Notes under the pieces: model-generated
Databases searched by the model: none
What the model was told of the DNA's origin: nothing
What the model saw: only the letters and a program-made list of their open reading frames with translations
Shown: positions 1-8,546 of the stretch, piece by piece
How positions within the stretch are numbered: position 1 is the first letter of the stretch
Layout of the letters: each line of letters starts with the position of its first letter
Assembly (NCBI GenBank): GCA_013911975.1
Contig: JACESF010000039.1
Span: 1 to 37,370, forward strand
Source: Hyphomicrobiales bacterium
GTDB lineage: Bacteria > Pseudomonadota > Alphaproteobacteria > Rhizobiales > Xanthobacteraceae
Direction of reading: 5' to 3'
Length of the DNA stretch: 37,370 nt
Program-made: the position numbers and the translations under genes

Positions 1-68
1 GAAGAGGAGGGCATCGGGACCGGGGGCTGCGCGCGGGTGCGCCGAGGGGGAGGGCGATTATTGGCCGT

Positions 69-93
69 GCGCCGCTTCTCCTCAAGCGGGCGC
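69..93 (-). terminator. Weak hairpin after the polysaccharide operon
   Basis: Just past the stop codon of the last minus-strand gene, the arms CCGCTT and AAGCGG can pair, with an additional GCG/CGC pairing across a bulge. No U-rich tract follows on the minus strand, so this is at best a weak terminator or a 3'-end stabilising stem. The rest of bases 1-94 shows no supportable gene. Confidence 0.25.
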
Positions 94-94
94 T

Positions 95-1339
95 TCAGGT
101 CCGTTTCAGGCGGCGGAGCAAGGTGTCGAAGGCATCGATGCCGTGGCGGGAGGCGAGGTGCGCGTCGTAGAAGTCCGCGCCCCGGCGCCCCATGGCGTCG
201 CGCTCCGCCTGCGGCATCCGCGCGAGGGCGAGGGCGGCCTCCGCCAGGGCGTCCGGATCCTCGGGCGGCACCGTCAGGCCCGCGCCGGAGCGCTCCACCA
301 GCGCCGCCGCATCGCCCTCCACCGCCATGAGGAGGGGGCGGCCCGCCGCGAGATAGGCCTGGGTCTTGGAGGGGATGGTGATGGCGAACAGGGGATCGGC
401 CCGCAGATGCACCAGCAGCGCCTCCGCATGGGCGAGATAGGCACCCGCCTCGGCCATGGGCACGCGGGGCAGGAAGCGCACGTTGGACAGGCCCATGGCG
501 CGCGCCGCGCCTTCCAGCCGCGCGGTCTCGACGCCGCTGCCGAGCAGGCAGAACTCGATGCGGGGATCCTGGCCTGCCACGCGCGCCGCCGCCTGGAGCA
601 CGCAGTCCAGCGCCTGGGCCTTGCCCATGTTCCCGGCGAACAGGATGCGGAAGCGCCCGTCCGCGGGCATGAGGGCGGGGCAGGCGAGCGTGGGGTCCGA
701 CAGGCCGGTCTCGTCCGCCCAATTGTAGACCACGTCGATCTTTTCCGCCGGAACGCCGCGCTCCATCAGAAGCCGCCTGAAGCCGGGGGAGAGGACGGTG
801 ACGTGGTCGGCGGCGCCGTAGGTGAAACGGGCGACCGTGCCGATGAGGCCGAGCAGCCGCTCGTTGCCGATCATGCCCGTGGAGCGCAGCGTGTCGGGCC
901 ACAGGTCCTGGATGTCCAGCAGGACGGGGGTGCGCCGCACCAGCCGCGCCAGCACAGCGGCAAGACCCACGGTGAGGGGCGGGTGATAGGCATAGAGCAC
1001 GTCCGCCCGGCGGGCGACGAACGTGAGGTAAAACAGGACCGAGGCCGCGAAACTCAGATAGTTCAGCACGCGGCCGATGCGGCTCTGGTCGTGGCTGGGA
1101 TAGAGCGGCAGGCGCGTGATGCGGATGCCGTCGATCTCCTCCCGCTGGAGCGGGCGCAGGCGGTAGCCCTCATACACCTTGCCGCCGGGATAATTGGGCA
1201 CGCCCGTGACCACTTCCACGTCATAGCCCCGCGCGGCGAGGCCCCGCGCGAAATGCAGCCCCTTGAAGGTGGGCTCGGGGTCGAACCACTGGGTCAGCAG
1301 GATGAGGCGCGGGCGTCGCTCCCCTGCGCCGCCGCTCAT
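95..1339 (-). CDS. WbuB-like GT4 glycosyltransferase, putative L-FucNAc transferase
   Basis: A 414-residue cytoplasmic or membrane-associated glycosyltransferase of the GT-B fold. The N-terminus carries the acceptor-side pattern LTQWFDPEPTFKG typical of the WbuB/WcaI-type GT4 group. The C-terminal half has the nucleotide-sugar side, including ILFAGNMGKAQ and IPSKTQAYLAAGRPLL. Its ATG overlaps the stop of the upstream epimerase gene by four bases (ATGA), so it is probably translationally coupled. In E. coli O26 the gene after fnlA-fnlB-fnlC is wbuB, a proposed L-FucNAc transferase. The same order here supports, but does not prove, that this enzyme transfers L-FucNAc to the growing lipid-linked repeat. 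It is the last gene of the minus-strand operon. Confidence 0.85.
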   Translation of the reverse strand: MSGGAGERRPRLILLTQWFDPEPTFKGLHFARGLAARGYDVEVVTGVPNYPGGKVYEGYRLRPLQREEIDGIRITRLPLYPSHDQSRIGRVLNYLSFAASVLFYLTFVARRADVLYAYHPPLTVGLAAVLARLVRRTPVLLDIQDLWPDTLRSTGMIGNERLLGLIGTVARFTYGAADHVTVLSPGFRRLLMERGVPAEKIDVVYNWADETGLSDPTLACPALMPADGRFRILFAGNMGKAQALDCVLQAAARVAGQDPRIEFCLLGSGVETARLEGAARAMGLSNVRFLPRVPMAEAGAYLAHAEALLVHLRADPLFAITIPSKTQAYLAAGRPLLMAVEGDAAALVERSGAGLTVPPEDPDALAEAALALARMPQAERDAMGRRGADFYDAHLASRHGIDAFDTLLRRLKRT

Positions 1340-2490
1340 GTGAGGTCGTTCTTGCGGATGCCGTCCCAGGCATTGGAGAGGCGCGCCGTCCCGAGGATCA
1401 GGTTCACCACGCGCTCGGACGTGTTGGTGATGCAGTAATCCTCCGGCACCGGCATGGACTGGCCGAGCCGCTCGCGCTCGTCCCGCATGCGGGTGACGGC
1501 GGCGACGGCGTCCAGCATGGTGTCCTTGGACAGGCCGGTCATGATCACGCTGCCCGCGTCCAGGGCCTCCGGCCGCTCGATGGCATCGCGTGGCGTGATG
1601 GCGGCGAAGCCGAGGATGGCCGCCTCCTCCGCGATGGTGCCGCTGTCGGAGATGGCGCAGAAGGCGTTGAGCTGGAGGTGGTTGTAGTCGTGGAAGCCGA
1701 ACGGCTTCATGTATTGCACCCGCGCGTCCAGTGTCACTCCGGCGAGCGCGTCCAGCCGCTTGCGCGTGCGCGGATGGGTGGAGACGATGACGGGCATGTC
1801 ATGGGTCTGCGCCAGCGCGTTCAGCGTGGCCACCAGCGAGGCGAGGCGCTCGCTGCTGTCCACGTTCTCCTCCCGATGGAGCGAGACGATGAAGTACTTC
1901 CGGGGCGCGAGGGCGAGGCGGGCCAGCACGTCGGACGCCAGGATGCGCGCGCGGTAATGGTCGAGCACCTCGCGCATGGGCGAGCCGGTGAGATAGAGCC
2001 GCCGGTGCGCGATGCCCTCCGACAGGAGGTGGCGGCGCGCATGCTCCGTATAGACGAGGTTGAAGTCGGAGATATGGTCGACGATCTTCCGGTTCGTCTC
2101 CTCCGGCACGTTCCGGTCGAAGGAGCGGTTGCCCGCCTCCATGTGATAGACCGGCACCTTCATGCGGCGCGCCATGATGGCGGCGATGGCGGAGTTGGTG
2201 TCGCCGAGCACGAGCACCGCGTCCGGCCGCTCGTCGCGTATTACCCGCTCGCTCTCCGAGAGAATCCGCCCCAGCGTCTCGCCCAGGGAGCCGCCGCCGG
2301 TGCCGAGGAAATGGTCCGGCTTGCGGACCTCCAGGTCCTCGAAGAAGACGTCGTTCAGCTCGTAATCGTAATTCTGGCCGGTATGGACGATCCGGTGGTC
2401 GCAGAAGGCGTCCAGCCGCGCCATGACGCGGGACAGCCGGATGATTTCGGGCCGGGTGCCCAGGATGGTCATTACCTTCAGGCGCGACAT
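1336..2490 (-). CDS. capG: Non-hydrolysing UDP-HexNAc 2-epimerase, CapG/FnlC type
   Basis: A 384-residue epimerase of the WecB/CapG family. Visible family signatures are GTRPEIIRL (residues 11-19), the HTGQNYDYELND segment near 37-47, GDTNS (96-100), HMEAGNR (116-122) followed by PEETNRK (129-135), SLHREENVDS, and SDSGTIAEEA near the UDP site. WecB itself makes UDP-ManNAc, but CapG/FnlC performs the final 2-epimerisation that yields UDP-L-FucNAc. The immediate neighbours CapF and CapE make the CapG role more likely than the WecB role. It overlaps the downstream glycosyltransferase by ATGA and lies two bases after capF. The length is normal for the family. Confidence 0.9.
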   Translation of the reverse strand: MSRLKVMTILGTRPEIIRLSRVMARLDAFCDHRIVHTGQNYDYELNDVFFEDLEVRKPDHFLGTGGGSLGETLGRILSESERVIRDERPDAVLVLGDTNSAIAAIMARRMKVPVYHMEAGNRSFDRNVPEETNRKIVDHISDFNLVYTEHARRHLLSEGIAHRRLYLTGSPMREVLDHYRARILASDVLARLALAPRKYFIVSLHREENVDSSERLASLVATLNALAQTHDMPVIVSTHPRTRKRLDALAGVTLDARVQYMKPFGFHDYNHLQLNAFCAISDSGTIAEEAAILGFAAITPRDAIERPEALDAGSVIMTGLSKDTMLDAVAAVTRMRDERERLGQSMPVPEDYCITNTSERVVNLILGTARLSNAWDGIRKNDLT

Positions 2491-2492
2491 GA

Positions 2493-3617
2493 TCAGTTCC
2501 TCAGCACCGGGTCCGCATAGGTGTCCGGCGCGGATGGGTCAAAGACCTCGTTGGTCCAGAACAGGGTCAGAAGCGGGGTCGTGCCCACGTTCTCGATGGA
2601 ATGGGTGTGCAGCGTCGGCATGTCCACGGCGGCGGGCGTGCGCCCGCTGACGCGGTATTCCATCACGGGTTCCCGCAGCGCGCGCCGGATGCGGATGATT
2701 GCATCGCCTTCCACCACCAGGAAGCGCTCCACCTTGTGGAGGTGGAAATGGTTGCCGCGCGTGATGCCCGGATGGGTCCAGGACAGGAAGGTCTGCCCGC
2801 CGCCTCCGCCCTTGGCCGCCTCGAACAGCGTGCCGCGCGGGTCCGCGTGCTGTGTCAGGGGCCGCGGGAAGCCGTGCGGATAGAGCGAGGCCCGATATGT
2901 GTTGAACAGGGCCGTGTCGAACGGGTCGCGAAGGTCGGGGAACAGGTTGGCCGAATAGGCGGCATGGAACGCCTGGATCCGGCCCAGCAGGTCCGGCACG
3001 CCGATGTCCAGCCCCGACGGCGCGAGGTCGCCGCCCGTGCCGTCCCGCGCCGCGCCGATGGCGATGGCCGCCGCCTCGCCCGCATGGAGCAGGCGGACCC
3101 GGCCGTCGGGATTGACGGTGGGAGACAGGCCCTGCGTGACCGCATCGATGAAGGTGGCGGTGACGTTGTTGTAGTTTGGCCGCGCACACTCCCCGAAGAT
3201 GTGAGGCAGCACGAGATTGGTATAGCCCGCGCCGAAGGCCTGGAGGATGTCCCCGGCGATGCGCTTCGAGCGGCCATAGGGCGTGTCGGACGCCGCATGG
3301 GTGGAATTGGCATAGACGATGTGCGGCCGCGCGCCGGCGGCGGCGCAGGCCGCCACAAGCGCCTGCGCGATCTGCGGGTTGGCCTGCTCAACCTCGGCCT
3401 CCGGCCCGCGATTGACGCCGGCGAAGTGGAGCACCGCGTCCGCGTCCGCCACCGCCGCGCGCAGGGTCGCGGCGTCGGCGAACTGGTCACGGGTGAGTGG
3501 GACGATGCGGTGCGGCTCGGCCTCGCCCCGGAAGCGCGCCGCGCAATTGGCGGCGTGAAGGCGCACCGCCGCGTGCCAGCCCAGCAGCCCGCCCGCGCCG
3601 GTGACGACGATTTTCAT
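2493..3617 (-). CDS. capF: CapF/FnlB: NAD(P)-dependent reductase with C-terminal cupin
   Basis: The middle enzyme of UDP-L-FucNAc synthesis. The N-terminal SDR domain starts with MKIVVTGAGGLLG, whose Rossmann glycines are at residues 7, 10 and 13. The C-terminal cupin, roughly the last 130 residues, shows the metal-type pattern GITRGNHFHLHKVERFLVVE and ends with a WTNEVFDP-type tail typical of CapF. In known CapF proteins the cupin epimerises C3 of the 4-keto sugar and the SDR domain reduces C4. The reading frame is open eleven codons further upstream, but the ATG at 3617 overlaps the capE stop as ATGA and begins directly with the Rossmann strand, so it is taken as the start. The product is 374 residues. 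Confidence 0.92.
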   Translation of the reverse strand: MKIVVTGAGGLLGWHAAVRLHAANCAARFRGEAEPHRIVPLTRDQFADAATLRAAVADADAVLHFAGVNRGPEAEVEQANPQIAQALVAACAAAGARPHIVYANSTHAASDTPYGRSKRIAGDILQAFGAGYTNLVLPHIFGECARPNYNNVTATFIDAVTQGLSPTVNPDGRVRLLHAGEAAAIAIGAARDGTGGDLAPSGLDIGVPDLLGRIQAFHAAYSANLFPDLRDPFDTALFNTYRASLYPHGFPRPLTQHADPRGTLFEAAKGGGGGQTFLSWTHPGITRGNHFHLHKVERFLVVEGDAIIRIRRALREPVMEYRVSGRTPAAVDMPTLHTHSIENVGTTPLLTLFWTNEVFDPSAPDTYADPVLRN

Positions 3618-4660
3618 GCCCGCCCCGGCTGCGTGCGGTCCTGCGTCCATTGGGCGACGTCCGCCTGGATTTCCGGCAGCGACAGGAGCAGGCGCTTCAC
3701 GCCCTCCACGTCCAGCCGCTCGGTATTGTGCGAGTGATAGTCCTGGTGGAGCACGGTCTCGTGCTCGCCTTCCGTGAAATACACCTTGTAGTTCAGGTCC
3801 CGGTCATCCATCCGCACCCGGTAATAGTCGCCCATGTCGTCGCTGTGGCCCAGCTCCTGCGCCGTCGCCAGCGTCTCGTAGAGCTTCTCGCCATGGCGCC
3901 AGCCGATATTCTCCACCGGATGGTCGGGGACGCCGAACAGCTCCTTCATGCCGGTCACGAGGTCCGAGATGGTGGCGGCCGGCGCCTTCTTGATGAACAG
4001 GTCGCCGGGGCGGGCATGGTCGAAGGCGTAGTGCACCAAAGCCACGGAATCGCGCAGCGGCATGAGGTAGCGCGTCATGCCCGGCTCCGTGACCGTGATG
4101 GGCGTGCCGGACTTGATCTGCCGCACGAACAGCGGGATCGCCGAGCCGCGCGAATACATGACGTTGCCGTAGCGGACCATGGAGATGACGGTCTTCGCGT
4201 TCGGCCCGAGCGACCGCGCGAGGCTCTGGGCGAGCTTCTCCATCATGGCCTTGGACATGCCCATGGCATTGACCGGCATGACCGCCTTGTCGGTGGAGAG
4301 GCAGACGATGCTGCGCACCCCAGCCGCCACCGCCGAGCGCAGGACATTCTCCGAGCCGAGGATGTTGGTCTTCACCGCCTCGATAGGGAAAAATTCGCAG
4401 GACGGCACCTGCTTCAGCGCCGCCGCGTGGAACACGCAGCTCGCCCCGGCCATGGCCCGGTCCACCGCCTCGCGGTCACGGATGTCGCCGATGAAGTAGC
4501 GGATGTTGGGGCTGCGCAGCGAATTGCGCATCATGTCCTGCTTTTCCTCGTCCCGGCTGAGGACGCGGACCTCGGGACAGCCGCGGGCCAGAAGATCCTG
4601 CAGCATGGTGCGGCCGAAGGAGCCGGTGCCGCCGGTAATTAGAACGCATTCCGAATTCAT
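3614..4660 (-). CDS. capE: CapE/FnlA: UDP-GlcNAc 4,6-dehydratase/5-epimerase
   Basis: First enzyme of UDP-L-FucNAc synthesis: it turns UDP-GlcNAc into 4-keto-6-deoxy sugars and inverts C5. The 348-residue SDR protein has GGTGSFG at residues 10-16, STDKA (122-126), and at 133-137 MGMSK, so methionine stands where most SDR enzymes have the YxxxK tyrosine. That replacement is a known feature of the CapE/WbpM-type dehydratases and should not be read as loss of activity. The segment SMVRYGNVMYSRGSAIPLF is also characteristic of the family. Both ends overlap their neighbours by ATGA, placing it firmly in the coupled set CapE-CapF-CapG. Confidence 0.92.
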   Translation of the reverse strand: MNSECVLITGGTGSFGRTMLQDLLARGCPEVRVLSRDEEKQDMMRNSLRSPNIRYFIGDIRDREAVDRAMAGASCVFHAAALKQVPSCEFFPIEAVKTNILGSENVLRSAVAAGVRSIVCLSTDKAVMPVNAMGMSKAMMEKLAQSLARSLGPNAKTVISMVRYGNVMYSRGSAIPLFVRQIKSGTPITVTEPGMTRYLMPLRDSVALVHYAFDHARPGDLFIKKAPAATISDLVTGMKELFGVPDHPVENIGWRHGEKLYETLATAQELGHSDDMGDYYRVRMDDRDLNYKVYFTEGEHETVLHQDYHSHNTERLDVEGVKRLLLSLPEIQADVAQWTQDRTQPGRA

Positions 4661-5898
4661 CGTCCCCCCACCCCCGCATCCTCCGGCGCGCCGCCCGGCG
4701 GGACGGCGTCGGCCGCCTCCGAACCGGCGGCGAATGCCGCGAGCCTGTGCCCGATGCCCGCCTCGCTCCAGGCCCGCAGGATCACCGCGCGGGCCCGCTC
4801 CGCCTGGGCAAGGCGGGCCTCCGGCGCCATGCTCGCGAGCCGGCTGATTGCTTCTACGATACCGTTGCTGGATTCGTCTTCGATAAAGAAGAATACGTCC
4901 TTAAGTTCCGCCGGAAGACTGGCGATGCGCGTGGTCAGCACCGCACGCCCGGTGGCGCCGTATTCGATCAGCTTCGAGGGGAAGGAATAGCGCGCGAAAT
5001 CCTGGTCCGAGGGGCGCGGATTGATAAGGATGTCGGCGCCCAAAAGGTGGGGGGCCAGCGCCTGCGCATCCACGAAGCCGCCATAGGTGAGGTTCGGCGC
5101 GCGCGCGGCGCCGATCTCCTCGGCCAGCTCGCCCTTTCCGAAGATCACGAACCGAACGTCCGGCAGGCTTTCTGCCGCCGCCAGGAGGTGGTGGGCCCCA
5201 TAGGCGCGGCTGAGGCCCCCGGCATAGACCACAGTGACGGGGCCGTCCCGCTCCGCCGGCGCGGGTTGGCGTGCGAGCGTCGCCAGCCAGTCCGCGTTCA
5301 GGATGCCCGGGAACACCAGCGTCCTGCGATGCGGGAAAAGCTCCGCGATGGCGGGCGACAGGGTGACGAGCCCGTGCGCGCGGCCGATGAACAGCACGGC
5401 GATCCGCCGGTCCAGTGCTTTCAGCGCCCGCGCGAGCCGCCCGTCCGTGGGCAGCACCACGCCGGGCGGGTCCGTGACCACGGGCAAGAACCGCACGCCG
5501 AGGAAGCTGAGCAGCCAGCCATAGGCCAGGAACGGGGTGTGCACCCCATGGACGAACACCGTGTCCGTCCCCTCCCGCAGCAGGCGCGGCGTCGCGGCGA
5601 GGCAGGCGAGGAACCGGGTGACGTGCTTCAGGCCGATGAGGTTCACGAACCCCATGCAGCGGCCGTCGACCCCATCCTGTCGGAACGCCCGCTTGCGGAA
5701 CACCAGGCGCCGCACATGGGGAAAGCTCTGGACCGGGGCCGCCGAGAACAGGCGCACGTCCCCGAACCCCGCCTTGAGGCTGCGCGCCAGGGCCCAGGCG
5801 AACTTGTGGGTCTGGATGGGCGGGGTGGAATCCGCCTTCAGCAGGACGTCCATGAGATCGTCCGGCACGGTGAAGCCCAGGAGGAGGGGCGGGCTCAT
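4657..5898 (-). CDS. GT4-like glycosyltransferase
   Basis: A 413-residue GT-B glycosyltransferase. The C-terminal nucleotide-sugar domain has VVYAGGLSRAYGAHHLL, FVIFGKGE, then DILINPRP and FPSKLIEYGATGRAVL. Donor and acceptor cannot be read from the sequence. The frame stays open about 97 codons upstream, but that extension lies inside the preceding glycosyltransferase gene and looks like shadow sequence. The ATG at 5898 overlaps that gene's stop as ATGA and begins MSPPLLLGFTVPDD, so it is the chosen start. Its own stop overlaps the capE start by ATGA. Confidence 0.85.
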   Translation of the reverse strand: MSPPLLLGFTVPDDLMDVLLKADSTPPIQTHKFAWALARSLKAGFGDVRLFSAAPVQSFPHVRRLVFRKRAFRQDGVDGRCMGFVNLIGLKHVTRFLACLAATPRLLREGTDTVFVHGVHTPFLAYGWLLSFLGVRFLPVVTDPPGVVLPTDGRLARALKALDRRIAVLFIGRAHGLVTLSPAIAELFPHRRTLVFPGILNADWLATLARQPAPAERDGPVTVVYAGGLSRAYGAHHLLAAAESLPDVRFVIFGKGELAEEIGAARAPNLTYGGFVDAQALAPHLLGADILINPRPSDQDFARYSFPSKLIEYGATGRAVLTTRIASLPAELKDVFFFIEDESSNGIVEAISRLASMAPEARLAQAERARAVILRAWSEAGIGHRLAAFAAGSEAADAVPPGGAPEDAGVGGR

Positions 5899-6962
5899 CG
5901 CGCGCGGTCCAGAAGCAGGCCGTAGAGCTGTTCCCACTTCGCCACCATGCCGGCGAGGCTGTAGTTCGCCTCGATATTGGCCCGCGCCGCCCGTCCCAGT
6001 TCCTCCCGGCGGCCGGGATCGGCGGCGAGCGCGGCCAGCGCTTCGGCGAGGGGGCCTGGATCCTGCGGCGGCACGAGGATGCCGCCGCCCTGCTCCAGAA
6101 CCTCGGTGCTGCCGCCGACCGCCGTGGTGATCACCGGAAGGCCATAGGACATGCCTTCCAGCAGGGCATTGGAGAGGTTCTCGCTCCAACTCGGCATGGC
6201 GAAGATGTCGGCGGCTTCCAGATAGCGGCCCACGTCCCGCTGGAAGCCGACGAAATGCACCCGGATGTGAGCGAGGGGCGAGAAGAGGGCCCGGATGCTG
6301 CCGTCCTCGTCGCCGCCGCCGACGATGACCACATCCATGAGGCAGGACGGCGTGTCGATCTGCCTGAGCGCCTCGGCGAGGTCGGAATAGCCCTTTTCCA
6401 GCGTGAGGCGGGATACGCAGGCAACCACGCAGCGCTCCGGGCCGATGCCGAGTTCCGCACGGATCTGCGCGCGCGCCGGCTTGTCGAGGGCGGGCAGGGG
6501 GACGCCGTTGGGCACTGGGGGCAGGAGCTTTGCGGCATGCTTCTGGATGAAGTCCCTCCGGGCGGCGAAGGAACAGACGGTGGTGATGCCCGTCGCCATG
6601 GAAAGGGTGAGCGGCTCCAGGATGCGCGTGACCACCGCATGGCGCCAGGCGCTGGCCGGGCGCTTCAGGTCCCTGTGGCTGCCATGGACCGAGACCAGGA
6701 TTTCCGGCACCCCGGCGATCCGCGCCGCCAGGGCGGCATGGAACCCCTCATTTCCGAGCCCCCGCACATGGATCACACGCGGCTTGTGGCGGCGGATCTC
6801 CCGCACGAAGCGGCGCAAGAGCGGCACGGACAGCCCGCCGGCGGGCTCGGTCTGCCAGATGACCGGATAGGGCGGCTGCGACTGCTCCTGCAGCCGCGAA
6901 AGCGCCGTCGCCGGCCCCCCGAGACCGGGGGCGCTGAAGCAGTGCTGGAGAATGTCAGGCAT
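5895..6962 (-). CDS. GT4 glycosyltransferase
   Basis: A 355-residue GT4 enzyme. The N-terminus has the glycine-rich loop APGLGGPATALSRL, the domain junction has CVACVSRLTLEKGYSDL, and the C-terminal domain has the EX7E motif ENLSNALLE followed by GLPVITTAVGGSTEVLE. This is the best-conserved GT4 signature of the four glycosyltransferases in the locus, and a retaining mechanism is expected for the family. The start overlaps the end of the polymerase gene by eight bases and the stop overlaps the next gene by ATGA. Donor specificity is unknown. Confidence 0.9.
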   Translation of the reverse strand: MPDILQHCFSAPGLGGPATALSRLQEQSQPPYPVIWQTEPAGGLSVPLLRRFVREIRRHKPRVIHVRGLGNEGFHAALAARIAGVPEILVSVHGSHRDLKRPASAWRHAVVTRILEPLTLSMATGITTVCSFAARRDFIQKHAAKLLPPVPNGVPLPALDKPARAQIRAELGIGPERCVVACVSRLTLEKGYSDLAEALRQIDTPSCLMDVVIVGGGDEDGSIRALFSPLAHIRVHFVGFQRDVGRYLEAADIFAMPSWSENLSNALLEGMSYGLPVITTAVGGSTEVLEQGGGILVPPQDPGPLAEALAALAADPGRREELGRAARANIEANYSLAGMVAKWEQLYGLLLDRAR

Positions 6963-8376
6963 GGCGCTTCAGGAAGAGGTGCTTCGCGACCCAGAGGGCG
7001 AACAGGGTGAACAGCGTCCACAAGCCGGTTCGACTCATGAGCACCTGATTGTTCGCGGGAATGAAGGCGATGAACAGGAAGAACTGCCCGAGCGCTGTCA
7101 GCGAGAGGACGGAATTTCCCACGAGACAGGAGGTCCAGACCCGGTTGAACCAATAACCCAGCAGGAACATGAAGGGCGGGATGAGGAAAAACGAGAGATC
7201 GGACGCCAGCCACGGGAAGATCGTCGCCCAATACATGCCGGCGGGCCACCCCGTCGCCGCTTCGGTGCGGAACGGATAGGTCAGCTGGTTGTTGTCCGCG
7301 CCGCCCAGATATTGATAGCGATAGGACTCGAAGGACGGCGCGATGCCGGCGCCATACGAGAACTCGAAATCCTGCCCGAGATTGTGCGACAGGCCGAGAT
7401 AGCCGTGCGAGGGGTAGGAAAGAACCGTATAGACGCCGTAGGCGATTTGATTTCCGAAGATCTGTCCAATGAACGAGTTCGACACATCTCCGATGATGGG
7501 GCTTTCAATAATATTAAATTCTTCAGCTCTCTTGATCTGGCTGATGACCATGTAGGTGAGAATTGCGGAAGCAAACAGTATGATGGGAAAAATCACCCGC
7601 GTCCGTTTTTTTCGGTGACGCGGCAGATTCGTATCATAGCCTCTGAGGCGTTTCTTCGCGAAATAGACGGCGCCGCCGGCCACAACGAAAATAAATACGT
7701 CTGCAATTCCCTTCATTGTTCCGATGAAGAGGAAGCTTAGGATGTACAATCCGAGTGCTGATAGGGCGATATATTTAATTTTTCTCGGAATTTCATCCCA
7801 CATCGATACCAGGAGTGGGATGAAGCAGGCGTAAATAAAGCTAAGTAGTATCAGTATTTGACCTACAAAGCTGACTCTGTCGAGGTGTTGGAATTCCTTG
7901 TAAACATCGAATTTCGACTTATATGCCTCGCCGGGAGACAATATCCGTGAAATGACGGTTGAGATGCTGTCTGCGCCATATTCCATCATGGTGTTTATGG
8001 CGAAAATCGCGAAATAGGCGCAGCCGATCAGGATAAGAAGCTTGGGCCAGCCATGATACCGGTAGGGGCGGATTTCCGCCGAGACTTCGCGCCCCGGTTT
8101 GACGGCATTGGAGCCGGCCCAAAAGGCGGCGAAGGATGCCATCACGAAAATGGACATGACGAGAAGCCCGCTCGCTTGAGCGGAGGCCGGTGTTGCGAGA
8201 AACAGCAAATACGTGCCGATCAGGTAGAGCGTTGCAACCTTGATCGGAAGTCTAACCAGCTTTCGAAAATAAGAGGCATAAGAAAAGGATGACCTTACGC
8301 GCGGTACGCGAGGTTGATAGCGCCGTGCGGGAAATGTCTCCCACTCCCGCAAATTTCTGGAATCGGTCAACGGCAC
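6955..8376 (-). CDS. Wzy-like O-antigen/EPS repeat polymerase
   Basis: A 473-residue integral membrane protein with about ten hydrophobic segments, starting with one at roughly residues 43-62, and a long periplasmic loop near residues 290-385 (region of GYLGLSHNLGQDFEF to NNQLTYPFRTEA). This architecture and the location among glycosyltransferases suggest the Wzy polymerase that links repeats in the periplasm; Wzy proteins are poorly conserved, so the call rests on topology and context. Base composition drops visibly around 7480-7900 compared with neighbours, which is usual for wzy genes and suggests separate acquisition. The 8376 start is a GTG with a GGAG only two bases upstream. A TTG at 8367 has a better spaced GGAG and may be the real start. 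Confidence 0.75.
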   Translation of the reverse strand: MPLTDSRNLREWETFPARRYQPRVPRVRSSFSYASYFRKLVRLPIKVATLYLIGTYLLFLATPASAQASGLLVMSIFVMASFAAFWAGSNAVKPGREVSAEIRPYRYHGWPKLLILIGCAYFAIFAINTMMEYGADSISTVISRILSPGEAYKSKFDVYKEFQHLDRVSFVGQILILLSFIYACFIPLLVSMWDEIPRKIKYIALSALGLYILSFLFIGTMKGIADVFIFVVAGGAVYFAKKRLRGYDTNLPRHRKKRTRVIFPIILFASAILTYMVISQIKRAEEFNIIESPIIGDVSNSFIGQIFGNQIAYGVYTVLSYPSHGYLGLSHNLGQDFEFSYGAGIAPSFESYRYQYLGGADNNQLTYPFRTEAATGWPAGMYWATIFPWLASDLSFFLIPPFMFLLGYWFNRVWTSCLVGNSVLSLTALGQFFLFIAFIPANNQVLMSRTGLWTLFTLFALWVAKHLFLKRHA

Positions 8377-8546
8377 AGCTCCAGTGCATCAGGAGCGGCG
8401 GCGCACGTCTCGTTTCGCGCAATCTCCGCCATTCCTAGCTCACATCTCGCTTGGAACTCCAATCTCATCTGCTGTCAACCTAATGGAAACCCAGGCGGGG
8501 TGAAAGCGATGGGGCGGCGACTGGGTGAGCCACACGTCCGTACTCC

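Noticed and set aside
1336..2490. WecB role (UDP-ManNAc for enterobacterial common antigen) for the 2-epimerase.
   Set aside because: The CapE and CapF genes directly upstream, with coupled translation, fit the CapG/FnlC role better.
3614..4660. Inactive dehydratase because the YxxxK tyrosine is missing.
   Set aside because: Methionine at this place is normal for CapE- and WbpM-type dehydratases, and both dehydratases in the window show it.
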